Shown here: positions 25,283-33,562 of the stretch, piece by piece
Position numbering within the stretch: position 1 is the first letter of the stretch
Layout of the letters: the number at the start of each line of letters is the position of its first letter
Source: an uncultured Lachnospiraceae bacterium
GTDB taxonomy: Bacteria > Bacillota > Clostridia > Lachnospirales > Lachnospiraceae
Direction: 5' to 3'
DNA length: 41,395 nucleotides
NCBI GenBank assembly: GCA_945787565.1
Contig: CALZIE010000007.1
Location: forward strand, 1-41,395
Notes under the pieces: model-generated
The model's input: the letters and a program-made list of their open reading frames with translations, nothing else
Told to the model about the DNA's origin: nothing
The model's database searches: none
Program-made: the position numbers and the translations under genes

Positions 25283-26704
25283 CTAATATGCATTTTTATT
25301 GATAAATCCCTTGAAAATGGTTAAGAACAATATTTTAATATCCAAGCCCAATGTCCAGTTCTCAATGTAATAAAGATCACATTCGATTCTCTTTCTAATA
25401 GACGTATCCCCTCGGTATCCGTTGATCTGCGCCCATCCAGTAATCCCCGGACGAACCTGGTGCTTAATCATATAACGCGGAATCTCCTCTTTAAACTTCT
25501 CAACAAAAAGAGGACGTTCGGGTCTTGGTCCTACCATGCTCATGTCACCTTTTAATACATTAAATAACTGCGGAAGCTCATCAATGCTTGTACTTCTTAT
25601 GATACGTCCGATTTTTGTCACACGCGGGTCATTCGGAACCGTCCATGCCTTCTGCTCTTTCTTCTCATCCTGCACTTCCATGGATCTAAACTTGTACATC
25701 TTGAACTTCTTATTGTGAAGTCCCACACGTACCTGAGCATAGATAACTGGTCCCGGAGATGTAAGCTTAATGATGATTGCAACGATCGCCATTGGAATAG
25801 CGGCAATTAAAATGGCTGCTAATGAGCCTACGATATCCACCGCTCTTTTCACAATCTTATTTCCAGTATTACTTAACGGTACATTTCTGATATTAATGAC
25901 TGGAAGTCCATATAGATCTTCCATATAAGGAATCGTTGGGACGATATTATGATAATCCGGTATGAACTTTGTATGAACACCAGACTTCTCACAGATACCT
26001 ACGATATGCTCTAACTTAGCATATTCATTAATGCTTAGCGTAACCGCAATTTCATCAAAGGTATTCTTTGCTAACAGTTCCTTTAAATCTTCCGTTGTTC
26101 CGATTACCTTGATTTTCTTATACATCGTGCCCACTTCCATGGTGTCATCAAGAATACCATAAATATGGTATCCCCATTCTGGATTTGCAATGATTCGATT
26201 GATAAATCCCTCTGCCGCATAACTGTATCCAACAATCAGGATATGCTTCTGATTAAATCCTTTTCGGCGCAGCCCCTGCATAATGCGGATTACCACATAG
26301 CGGAACAACAGTCCGTAAAAATAATTTAATACTAAGAAAATACCCATAAATTTTCTCGAAATATTTGCTTCCTTTGTAAGGTATAAGATAAAGGAAAAAA
26401 ACAAAATTCCGGCTACGTTGGCCTTAAACAAATTCCACATCTCAATACGTCTGGAATTACTTCGTTTCGGCTTATATACATTACACAGGGAATATAAAAT
26501 CAGATACGCTGGTACTAAGTACGGAATGTATCTGATATAGTCTCTAATTGGGAGATATTTCTCAGAGATGCTCTGAGCAAAAAAACTAAATCCCCCAAGT
26601 AAATCAAATCTCAGATAATATGCGCATATATAGGATAAAATAACCAATATGCCATCGATAATAACATGAATTCGATTAAACGTCTTCTGATTATCTTTAA
26701 TCAT
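25283..26704 (-). CDS. Undecaprenyl-phosphate sugar phosphotransferase (WcaJ-like)
   Basis: Enzymes of this family transfer a sugar-1-phosphate from a UDP-sugar to undecaprenyl phosphate, the first step of an exopolysaccharide or capsule repeat. The 473-residue protein has four or five N-terminal membrane helices, a CoA-binding-like domain (ILIVGYSYAAEGF region), and a C-terminal bacterial sugar transferase domain. That domain shows YKFRSM, the DELPQLFNVLKGDMSMVGPRPE region and the GITGWAQING block. GGGAG lies 6 nt before the ATG. Stand-alone here, it likely serves the surface polysaccharide genes downstream at 28957-32876. The exact sugar cannot be told. Confidence 0.9.
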   Translation of the reverse strand: MIKDNQKTFNRIHVIIDGILVILSYICAYYLRFDLLGGFSFFAQSISEKYLPIRDYIRYIPYLVPAYLILYSLCNVYKPKRSNSRRIEMWNLFKANVAGILFFSFILYLTKEANISRKFMGIFLVLNYFYGLLFRYVVIRIMQGLRRKGFNQKHILIVGYSYAAEGFINRIIANPEWGYHIYGILDDTMEVGTMYKKIKVIGTTEDLKELLAKNTFDEIAVTLSINEYAKLEHIVGICEKSGVHTKFIPDYHNIVPTIPYMEDLYGLPVINIRNVPLSNTGNKIVKRAVDIVGSLAAILIAAIPMAIVAIIIKLTSPGPVIYAQVRVGLHNKKFKMYKFRSMEVQDEKKEQKAWTVPNDPRVTKIGRIIRSTSIDELPQLFNVLKGDMSMVGPRPERPLFVEKFKEEIPRYMIKHQVRPGITGWAQINGYRGDTSIRKRIECDLYYIENWTLGLDIKILFLTIFKGFINKNAY

Positions 26705-27007
26705 CGTCTGCTCCCTCTTGTTCTCTCTTCGTTCTAGTTATCCGTTTTTCTACTATAAAACGGCTGCAAATCTTGTTATAATGATACATGATTGTCCCAT
26801 TTTCTACAACAGCATTTTATTGCTTACAATAATTTAAAATTTTTTTCACATTCTAAACACAATCTGCTGATATACTTTCTTTAATCTTAAAGATAAGGAA
26901 AACAATTTTGAGTACTTAATATTTTTAAGACATCAAATATAACATTATAACTATTTTTCATTATTATGCAAGATTTTTTTAAATAACATAAAGTAAGGAG
27001 AATTCAT
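26705..27007. other. Divergent promoter region between sugar transferase and htrA
   Basis: About 300 AT-rich bp. On the minus strand TTGTAG and TATCAT, 17 nt apart near 26786-26814, may serve the sugar transferase. On the plus strand TATACT at 26871-26876, preceded by TGA, looks like an extended -10 box for htrA, about 130 bp from its start codon. Nothing else was recognised. Confidence 0.4.
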
Positions 27008-28732
27008 ATGTCTGAAGAAAACAACAAATTGGAACAAGAAACATCCAATGCAAACTCAAATTCTGAACGGTCTGGCGGTTATAGTTTCTGGGCTGAACAA
27101 GTCTCTGCAAAAGACACCGAACAGTCTGAACATTCTGCATCAAATGCTTCTTCGGAACATGATTTCAATCATCAGGAAAGCTTACACTTTTCTTCTTCCG
27201 ACGAGCATGCATGCACAAACGATTCCACGTTACAGAACAATACGTTCTATCATGTAGATCCAGAATCTATTCATTTTGACGAGACGTCTTCTTTCTCTTC
27301 TGAAGAAAAAACGACGACTAAGAAGCATCCATTTTTTAAGAAAAGCATGACTTTAGTCGGTACTGCAGCCGTTTTTGGCGTTGTTGCCGCCGGCAGCTTC
27401 CTAGGATTTAATGAAACATACTACCACTTTAACCCAGATGCACGTCCTGGTTCCACGAAAGCTTCTGCCACCCTTACGACTTCCAAAGATGGACAGATTA
27501 GCGAAAACAGTGGCACAACTACAAGTGAGATTGCAACAACTACCGTATCCGATAACGTAACGATTAATAGCATGGATGTATCTGGCATTGTAGAAAATGT
27601 TATGCCATCCATGGTTTCCATTACAAATACCTTTGTCGAAAGCTATTTAGTCTGGGGGCAGCAGTATGACCAGGAGAATAGTGGCGGTGGCTCCGGCTTT
27701 ATTATCAGCCAAAGCGATGATGAATTGCTAATCGCAACCAATAACCATGTGGTAGACTCTGCTAATACAATCACCGTAACCTTTATTGATGGTTCCACAG
27801 CAGAAGCCGTAATCAAAGGAAAAGATTCTTCCGCAGATCTTGCCGTAATCTCAATTGATTATTCCAGTCTCTCTGCTGATACAAAAGCAGCTATTAAGGT
27901 AGCTACAATCGGTGATTCCGACGACGTAAAAGTGGGAGAGATGGCAATTGCAATCGGCAACGCTCTTGGCTATGGCCAGAGTGTAACAGTCGGTTATGTC
28001 AGTGCAAAAGATCGTGAGATTTCCATTTCCGATACCAATACAAGCCTTGTTGTTCTTCAGGTCGATGCCGCTATCAACCCAGGTAACAGTGGCGGTGCCC
28101 TAATCAATACCAAAGGTGAAGTAATCGGAATCAACTCAGCCAAATTAATGAATACCGATGTAGAAGGCATGGGTTATGCGATTCCAATTACAAGAGCCCT
28201 TCCAATCGTAAACGACCTAATGACAAAAGAAATCCTTTCTGATGAGGAAAAAGGCTATCTTGGCATTATTCCTCAGGATGTGACCGAAGAAGTCTCTGCT
28301 GCCTATAACTGGCCAATCGGTGCTTATGTAGCACAGCTTGTAGATGGAAGTAGCGCTTCCAATGCAGGTCTTGTAGTCGGGGATATCATTACCGCTGTAA
28401 ATGGAATGGAAATAAAAACAAGCACAGAGCTTCGTGAAAAAGTAACTTCCTATCGTGTAGGTACAACAATTAGCATTACCTATAAGAGAATGGTGAACGG
28501 CAGCTACGAAGAATTCACAACCGACGTTACCTTAATGCAAAATCCAAATTATGCAGAAACCAATGACACTGCTACAACTCCAGAGGATACAATCACGGAT
28601 GAAGCTGCTACCGATGATTCCCAATCAAACACATCCGAACCTTCTACCAAAGATTCCTCTGAAGGCTCCTCTGAACACACACTTCCAAATCAAGGACAAC
28701 AGACTGTTCCTGGAAACCGTCCAGGCCGCTAG
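27008..28732 (+). CDS. htrA: HtrA/DegP-like membrane-anchored serine protease
   Basis: HtrA proteases degrade misfolded proteins at the outside of the membrane. The 574-residue protein has a Ser/Glu-rich cytoplasmic N-terminus (1-105), one membrane helix (about 113-135), and an S1C protease domain with H247 (ATNNHVVD), D277 (SSADLAV) and S361 (NPGNSGGAL). A PDZ domain follows (about 410-510), then a low-complexity Ser/Thr tail. AAGGAG stands 7 nt before the ATG. It is the only complete plus-strand gene here, set between divergent and convergent polysaccharide genes. The terminator at 28808 closes it. Confidence 0.95.
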   Translation: MSEENNKLEQETSNANSNSERSGGYSFWAEQVSAKDTEQSEHSASNASSEHDFNHQESLHFSSSDEHACTNDSTLQNNTFYHVDPESIHFDETSSFSSEEKTTTKKHPFFKKSMTLVGTAAVFGVVAAGSFLGFNETYYHFNPDARPGSTKASATLTTSKDGQISENSGTTTSEIATTTVSDNVTINSMDVSGIVENVMPSMVSITNTFVESYLVWGQQYDQENSGGGSGFIISQSDDELLIATNNHVVDSANTITVTFIDGSTAEAVIKGKDSSADLAVISIDYSSLSADTKAAIKVATIGDSDDVKVGEMAIAIGNALGYGQSVTVGYVSAKDREISISDTNTSLVVLQVDAAINPGNSGGALINTKGEVIGINSAKLMNTDVEGMGYAIPITRALPIVNDLMTKEILSDEEKGYLGIIPQDVTEEVSAAYNWPIGAYVAQLVDGSSASNAGLVVGDIITAVNGMEIKTSTELREKVTSYRVGTTISITYKRMVNGSYEEFTTDVTLMQNPNYAETNDTATTPEDTITDEAATDDSQSNTSEPSTKDSSEGSSEHTLPNQGQQTVPGNRPGR

Positions 28733-28807
28733 TACCAAAACAACACTCCTTTTTTATAAAAGACACGTAACGCGTTATCTTTTACAAGTAGCAGGCTTAT
28801 AACAAAC

Positions 28808-28875
28808 AAAAGTCGATTTATTCTTTACCTGACAGATAGTTTTATCTGATACGTAACGAATAAATCGACTTTTTT
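28808..28875 (+). terminator. Terminator after htrA
   Basis: Positions 28808-28823 are an exact inverted repeat of 28858-28873 (16 bp), with a smaller CAGATA/TATCTG stem inside the loop and a T run after it. It also has T-rich sequence on the other strand, so it may stop transcripts of the convergent minus-strand gene as well. Confidence 0.85.
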
Positions 28876-28956
28876 ATTTCTATTCTTATGTTTTATATCT
28901 GTGCGCAAAAAAGATTACTCTAACGATAGTGCACTCCCTTAATCTAACATCCTATC

Positions 28957-30132
28957 TTACTTAACCTTCTCTAAAATCCTTTGTACGACCACTTCTGCTG
29001 CCTTACCGCTTTCCTTTAAGTTTACTGTATCAAAAAAGCGGTTAAGTTCTTTTTGATATTCCTCTTCATCGAATCTTACAATACACTGAATCAATTCCTC
29101 TGAATCTGCCGCAATCTTATAAGGCAAGGTATAATAATCAAAATAGAATCCCCTCTCCTTCTTATACATCGTAAAATCTGATGCATATAAGAACACTGGC
29201 CTTTTCATCATACTAAATTCAAACATGGTATTGGAATAATCCGTGATCAGAACATCGCTTGCAAGCATCAGCTCATACATATCCGGATAATGGCTGCCAT
29301 TTAAAATCTTGTCTCCATACTCTAGCACATCCCCTAAAGCTGAAACAAGAGGATGCATACGCACGATCATTACGAATTCACCGCCAAAACGGGCTTCCAT
29401 TGCTTTTCTTACCTGCTCAAAATCAAACTGATAAGCACTCACCTCACTGCCATCTCTATAAGTAGGCGCATATAAAACAATCTTTGTCTCTAGGTCAATG
29501 GAAAGGCTACGTTTTACTGATGCAGCTTTTTCTAAATTTCCTTTAATAAACGCATCATTTCTTGGTGTCCCGCATTCTATGATCTCTCCCTCATAGAAAA
29601 AGGCTCTTCGATACATATTCGTACAGAATTCCCCGTTTGATACATATAAATCAGTCATAGCAGAATCCCGTCTGGCATTGTTTATATAGGCTTCCCCTAG
29701 ATGTTCGGCACAGTCTCCTTCGATCTTCTTAAGCGCAAGCCCCCCATGCCATAGCTGAATGTAATACTGCCCTTTTCTCTTTGTGATATATGGCTCTTTT
29801 CGGTTGTTATCCACCCATACACGAGCCGTAGCTAGTGCTTGTATCGCTGCCATGCTGTTTGTCTTTAAAAAGTGAATGCCCGCTACATTGCCTGCCTGTT
29901 CCGGATGGTTTGTAATAAAGAAGATTTCCTGTCCTTCTCGCTGTTTAACAAGCTCTTCCACAACATATCTGGCATTATCCCCATATCCCCATACATTACA
30001 GAATACTATCCGGTTCTTTTTAATCGGAAAAAGATGAAAGATCCGAAATAAGATTCGGATCCATATATATCTTCCCTTTTTATATAGTTCAATCAATGGT
30101 TTTGGTGTCAGTTTCTTTATGAGTTCTCGCAT
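28957..30132 (-). CDS. CDP-glycerol glycerophosphotransferase-like protein
   Basis: Members of the TagB/TagF family add glycerol phosphate from CDP-glycerol to a lipid-linked sugar or polymer. The 391-residue protein has the family's LWHGG motif with H129, CGTPRND (186-192), a second conserved His in VRMHP (H259), and ITDYSNTMFEF near 295-305. It is about the size of a TagB primase rather than a polymerase with a large N-terminal part. The gene overlaps the preceding glycosyltransferase gene by 16 bp, so they are coupled. Related enzymes transfer other polyol phosphates, so the donor is not certain. Confidence 0.88.
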   Translation of the reverse strand: MRELIKKLTPKPLIELYKKGRYIWIRILFRIFHLFPIKKNRIVFCNVWGYGDNARYVVEELVKQREGQEIFFITNHPEQAGNVAGIHFLKTNSMAAIQALATARVWVDNNRKEPYITKRKGQYYIQLWHGGLALKKIEGDCAEHLGEAYINNARRDSAMTDLYVSNGEFCTNMYRRAFFYEGEIIECGTPRNDAFIKGNLEKAASVKRSLSIDLETKIVLYAPTYRDGSEVSAYQFDFEQVRKAMEARFGGEFVMIVRMHPLVSALGDVLEYGDKILNGSHYPDMYELMLASDVLITDYSNTMFEFSMMKRPVFLYASDFTMYKKERGFYFDYYTLPYKIAADSEELIQCIVRFDEEEYQKELNRFFDTVNLKESGKAAEVVVQRILEKVK

Positions 30133-31304
30133 AGTCTCTCCAGTACTTCATGAAATTGAAATCCAGTCTTCTTCCAGCTTAAATCCTTCATATACTCTGC
30201 GGCTTTTTCCTGCTGTCTGATGATGATTGCCGGATCTTCCATTGCAGCTTTTAACTTCTGATATAGGTCGTTTGGATCAATGGATGTCATAATCGCAGAA
30301 TCCTTTGGGAAGAAATATTCAAAGGTTCCATCTTCAAATTCTACAAGCGGAAGGCCTGTGGCTAACATCTCATAAGGAATTAACGAGATATTACTCATAG
30401 ATGCCACAATTCCAAAGTCTGCTTCCTCGTATAAGGCTAACAGCTCTTTCTTGCTTAACATCCCCTGGTTCTTTCCGCCTTTTACAGTAAAGTTCTTAGC
30501 TTCCCCAAAATACTTTACTTCTAATGTGATTCCATTTTTCTCAAACTGCTTGATTACATTTGTCATCATATACTGCAGGATACATGGAAGTCTCTTTCCA
30601 TAGTATTTTAAATATACTGCAATTACAAAATGCTTCTTTCCCTGATAAGCCATGTAATCTCTTTCCTTCTTCGGATATTCCTTTTTCTCATACGGAAAGT
30701 CTACTACATCAATTGGAGATACCGGATGACATTCTTTCTTAATCATCTCTGCATTCCAGTTGCCAAGGCTAACCATATGTGCTCCCTGCTCATAAGTCTT
30801 CTTAGCTAACAAAAAGACTTCTCCAAACGGGTAAAAATATGGTTCATAATCCTGCACAAAGTACATCGTATATTTTCCAAGTTTCTTTGCAAAAGAAAGG
30901 GTATCCCAGGAAGAAGCGACCACCACATCAAATGAATTACACTGATACATCGCATTTAATTCCTCCATGGTATACAGATCCCCCTTGAATCCACTTAAAT
31001 TACTAGAGGCACAGATTTGCATCTCTTCCTTGCTCTGTGGCTTATATACCGCATAGCCGACCTCATATCCAAGCTTATGGAGCTCTGTTCCCAGTCTTAA
31101 GATGGATGTCTGCCCTCCAGAAAAGCGGACCAGGCGGGTGATGATAAACAGAACTGACTTTACCTGCTCTGGCTTCTGATTCTCATATACAGACGCATCA
31201 TAACGGTCAAGAAGGGCATTCACCCTTACCTGGTCCACTTTTGCCTGTACATTATGAATCATGCTTAATAATCTTCGTTTCGTCTCTCTCTTTATCGCGC
31301 CCAT
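30117..31304 (-). CDS. Glycosyltransferase, WsaF-like (GT4/GT1 type fold)
   Basis: The 395-residue protein resembles rhamnosyltransferases of the WsaF type. The signs are SVLFIITRLVRFSGGQTSILR near the N-terminus, MYFVQDYEPYFYPFGE in the middle, and a C-terminal GT-B half with the ISLIPYEMLATGLPLVEFE donor-site block. It likely adds a sugar to the surface polymer exported by the downstream ABC pair. The ATG at 31304 has only a weak ribosome binding site (AAGAGA). It overlaps the CDP-glycerol transferase gene by 16 bp and follows the ABC ATPase gene by 42 bp. Confidence 0.82.
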   Translation of the reverse strand: MGAIKRETKRRLLSMIHNVQAKVDQVRVNALLDRYDASVYENQKPEQVKSVLFIITRLVRFSGGQTSILRLGTELHKLGYEVGYAVYKPQSKEEMQICASSNLSGFKGDLYTMEELNAMYQCNSFDVVVASSWDTLSFAKKLGKYTMYFVQDYEPYFYPFGEVFLLAKKTYEQGAHMVSLGNWNAEMIKKECHPVSPIDVVDFPYEKKEYPKKERDYMAYQGKKHFVIAVYLKYYGKRLPCILQYMMTNVIKQFEKNGITLEVKYFGEAKNFTVKGGKNQGMLSKKELLALYEEADFGIVASMSNISLIPYEMLATGLPLVEFEDGTFEYFFPKDSAIMTSIDPNDLYQKLKAAMEDPAIIIRQQEKAAEYMKDLSWKKTGFQFHEVLERLCENS

Positions 31305-31346
31305 GGTCTCTTTTCATTTCCCTTTCTTCTTTAAACCTTTTGTATT

Positions 31347-32090
31347 TTACTTATTTAGCTTCTCCTGGTACAGGTCGCAAACAGTCTTCGAATCGCCCTG
31401 TGCGATTACCTGTCCTTTTTCTAAGATTACGGCACGGTCACAAAGGGAACGTACCTGTGCTAAAGAGTGAGATACGAATAATACGGTAATGCCCTTATCA
31501 AACATATCCTTAATCTTCTTCTCGCTCTTCTTTCGAAACTTCGCATCGCCTACGGAAAGCACTTCATCAAGGATCAGAATATCCGGCTCCACGATTGTAG
31601 CAATAGAGAATCCAAGTCTTGCCTTCATACCAGATGAATAGTTCTTAAGAGGAACATTGATGAAATTGCCTAATTCGGAAAATTCCACGATCTCATCAAA
31701 TTTCTCCTTTAAAAATGACTTCGGATATCCTAACATCGCTCCATACAGATAGATATTCTCTGCACCTGTATACTGCTTATCAAAACCTGCTCCAAGCTCA
31801 AGAAGAGGAACAATACGTCCTTTTGTAACAACCTTTCCTTCCGTCGCTTTTAATACGCCAGCAATTACCTTTAATAAGGTACTCTTTCCGGCACCATTTA
31901 AACCAAGGATTCCGACTCTCTGTCCTCTTTTTATATCAAAGGAGACATTTCTAAGTGCCCAGAACTCCTTATAACGTAACTCTCTTTTTAAAAATTTAAT
32001 TAAGTACTCTTTTGCACTATCTACTTTCTCATCCGTAAGATTAAATCTTACGCTTACATTATCTACTTTTAATACCGTATTTTTATCCAC
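31347..32090 (-). CDS. tagH: Polysaccharide/teichoic acid ABC exporter, ATPase
   Basis: This is the ATPase of a TagGH/Wzt-type exporter that moves lipid-linked polymer across the membrane. The 247-residue protein has Walker A GLNGAGKS, the LKNYSSGMKARLGFSIA signature typical of the polysaccharide-export class, and Walker B DILILDEVLSVGD. It lacks a C-terminal substrate-binding extension. The start codon is GTG at 32090, 4 nt after AGGAGGG, which itself follows the stop of the permease gene with 9 bp between genes. Confidence 0.9.
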   Translation of the reverse strand: MDKNTVLKVDNVSVRFNLTDEKVDSAKEYLIKFLKRELRYKEFWALRNVSFDIKRGQRVGILGLNGAGKSTLLKVIAGVLKATEGKVVTKGRIVPLLELGAGFDKQYTGAENIYLYGAMLGYPKSFLKEKFDEIVEFSELGNFINVPLKNYSSGMKARLGFSIATIVEPDILILDEVLSVGDAKFRKKSEKKIKDMFDKGITVLFVSHSLAQVRSLCDRAVILEKGQVIAQGDSKTVCDLYQEKLNK

Positions 32091-32099
32091 GACACCCTC

Positions 32100-32876
32100 C
32101 TATACATATAAAACAAACTTATCCTGCTTGCGGTAGAACATAATAACACCGACTACAAGCATGATGACGCTAAGTGACGCCGTATAAGCAAAATACTTCA
32201 CATTCATTGGCTCACCGAAAATAGCATTTCTAAAGTTTGTGATAATGCCATACAGAGGGTTCAAACGGATGATGATCCCCTTTGGAGTTGCTAAAAGATT
32301 TGTCGGATCATAGAAAATCGCAGACATATACATAATCAACATTAATAGTACGCCCCATAGGTATTCCATATCACGGAAGAATACATCTAGCGTTGCTAAA
32401 ATAAATCCAAGGCCGACTGTCATAACTAAAATAGTTGCTAATGGAAATACAGCCTGTAGCAAATACCAGGTTGGCTTTACATCCTGAACAATACCTACAA
32501 CAACCAATACAATCAAGCTGATTAAGAATGTAATATATCCAGAAAGCGCAGATGCTAATGGATACATATATTTTGGTACATATACCTTACGAATCATCGA
32601 ACTATTTCTACGAATGGATTTAAGCGCAAGCTTGGTTCCGTTCGAGAAGTAGGAATATAAAAGACGTCCGCATAGTACATAAACGGGGAAGTTTGGTATC
32701 TTACGTTCAAACATATTCTCAAATACGATGGTTAGGACAATCATAGTCAGTAATGGTTCTAACATGGTCCACAAAAATCCGAGAACGGAACTTCGATACT
32801 TTAACTTAATGTCTTTTTTTACAAGTTCGACTAATAAAAATCTATATTTTGTAAAATTATCAACTAATCGTTTCAC
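32100..32876 (-). CDS. tagG: Polysaccharide/teichoic acid ABC exporter, permease
   Basis: The membrane partner of the ATPase that follows. The 258-residue ABC-2 type permease begins with a cytoplasmic helix (LLVELVKKDIKLKYRSSVLGFLW region) typical of TagG/Wzm, followed by six predicted membrane helices and the IIRLNPLYGIITNFR block. The start codon is GTG at 32876 with AGGTGA 7 nt upstream. It opens the operon tagG-tagH-glycosyltransferase-CDP-glycerol transferase. A hairpin and a long leader precede it. Confidence 0.9.
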   Translation of the reverse strand: MKRLVDNFTKYRFLLVELVKKDIKLKYRSSVLGFLWTMLEPLLTMIVLTIVFENMFERKIPNFPVYVLCGRLLYSYFSNGTKLALKSIRRNSSMIRKVYVPKYMYPLASALSGYITFLISLIVLVVVGIVQDVKPTWYLLQAVFPLATILVMTVGLGFILATLDVFFRDMEYLWGVLLMLIMYMSAIFYDPTNLLATPKGIIIRLNPLYGIITNFRNAIFGEPMNVKYFAYTASLSVIMLVVGVIMFYRKQDKFVLYV

Positions 32877-33303
32877 TTTAATTCACCTGTCCGGATTACT
32901 CCGGTTTCCTTATACTCTTGTTTTCTCATATTTCTTCTATTTAGAATCTCTCATTTATTCCTATTTGATACTTCAGACCGCCTGTAATCTTTCATTTCAA
33001 GCTTGTCTTTTTTCAAATCATGAGACTTCTTTTCTTATCCTGTCACGTCCTTTTTCTACCTCCTACTCCTAAGGCCGTCCTTTTCTGCATTTGCCATCTG
33101 ACTTTCCATCCTCTGCCGTCTTCTTTTGGCATACAGTGGCAGCTCCATCCCCATGCGTCTTACCCATTGCACATAGTTCCTATGCCAAGCTTCCTGAACC
33201 ATCCTTTTATTTTGCCATCACGCCATCCCAGCCTTATTACTGCTTCACAGTTCTTGCAATAAGATTCCTGTTTTTTACCAAAAGCATGCTGTGAAATGGA
33301 CAT
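32877..33303 (-). promoter_or_regulatory. Long leader of the exporter operon with two overlapping small frames
   Basis: About 425 nt separate the candidate promoter at 33308-33336 from the tagG start. It contains no recognised riboswitch. Two small minus-strand frames overlap in it: 47 codons at 33160-33303, with a CKNC knuckle and the stretch EAVIRLGWRDGKIKGWFRKL, and 48 codons at 33056-33202, basic. Neither has a good ribosome binding site. A CCGGA/TCCGG hairpin with a 4-nt loop (32889-32902) stands just before the tagG ribosome binding site. Plus-strand frames here are shadows. Confidence 0.4.
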
Positions 33304-33307
33304 TGAC

Positions 33308-33336
33308 AGTATCTCACTCTAACCACGTTCTGTCAA
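33308..33336 (-). promoter_or_regulatory. Candidate promoter of the exporter operon with inverted repeat
   Basis: On the minus strand TTGACA (33331-33336) and GATACT (33308-33313) are 17 nt apart. The -35 is part of TTGACAG, which is repeated inverted as CTGTCAA at the start region (33303-33309), so a regulator could bind both. The promoter lies about 430 nt before tagG. Confidence 0.55.
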
Positions 33337-33562
33337 CCTTTAATTCTCCCATCATACCCTCACACTGCTTTATTCTAAGCCCCTTTCCTGCTTGCCGCCG
33401 TAAGAAAATATAAGGCATAAAAAAGGCAGAGCCTAAAACATCTTATCTCTCCCATGTTTACTTATCCCCCTAAACATAGAAAAATAACTGTTTTAAACCC
33501 TGCTCTCTTTATATGACAGTTTATACTTCAGAACTACAGTTTCTTACTGCATATCTTCTGCC
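33337..33562. other. Intergenic region after leuA
   Basis: About 225 bp between the leuA stop and the exporter promoter. The minus strand shows a short AGGC/GCCT stem (33424-33434) followed by a six-base T run, a possible weak leuA terminator. An AAACAT/ATGTTT stem also lies just upstream on that strand. No gene was recognised. Confidence 0.4.

Noticed and set aside
27048..27621. Frames of 69 (plus) and 66 (minus) codons inside htrA
   Set aside because: They overlap the well-supported serine protease in other phases and lack their own signals.
33020..33294. Plus-strand frames opposite the exporter leader
   Set aside because: They have no ribosome binding site and low-complexity composition; the minus strand has the promoter and the more protein-like frames.
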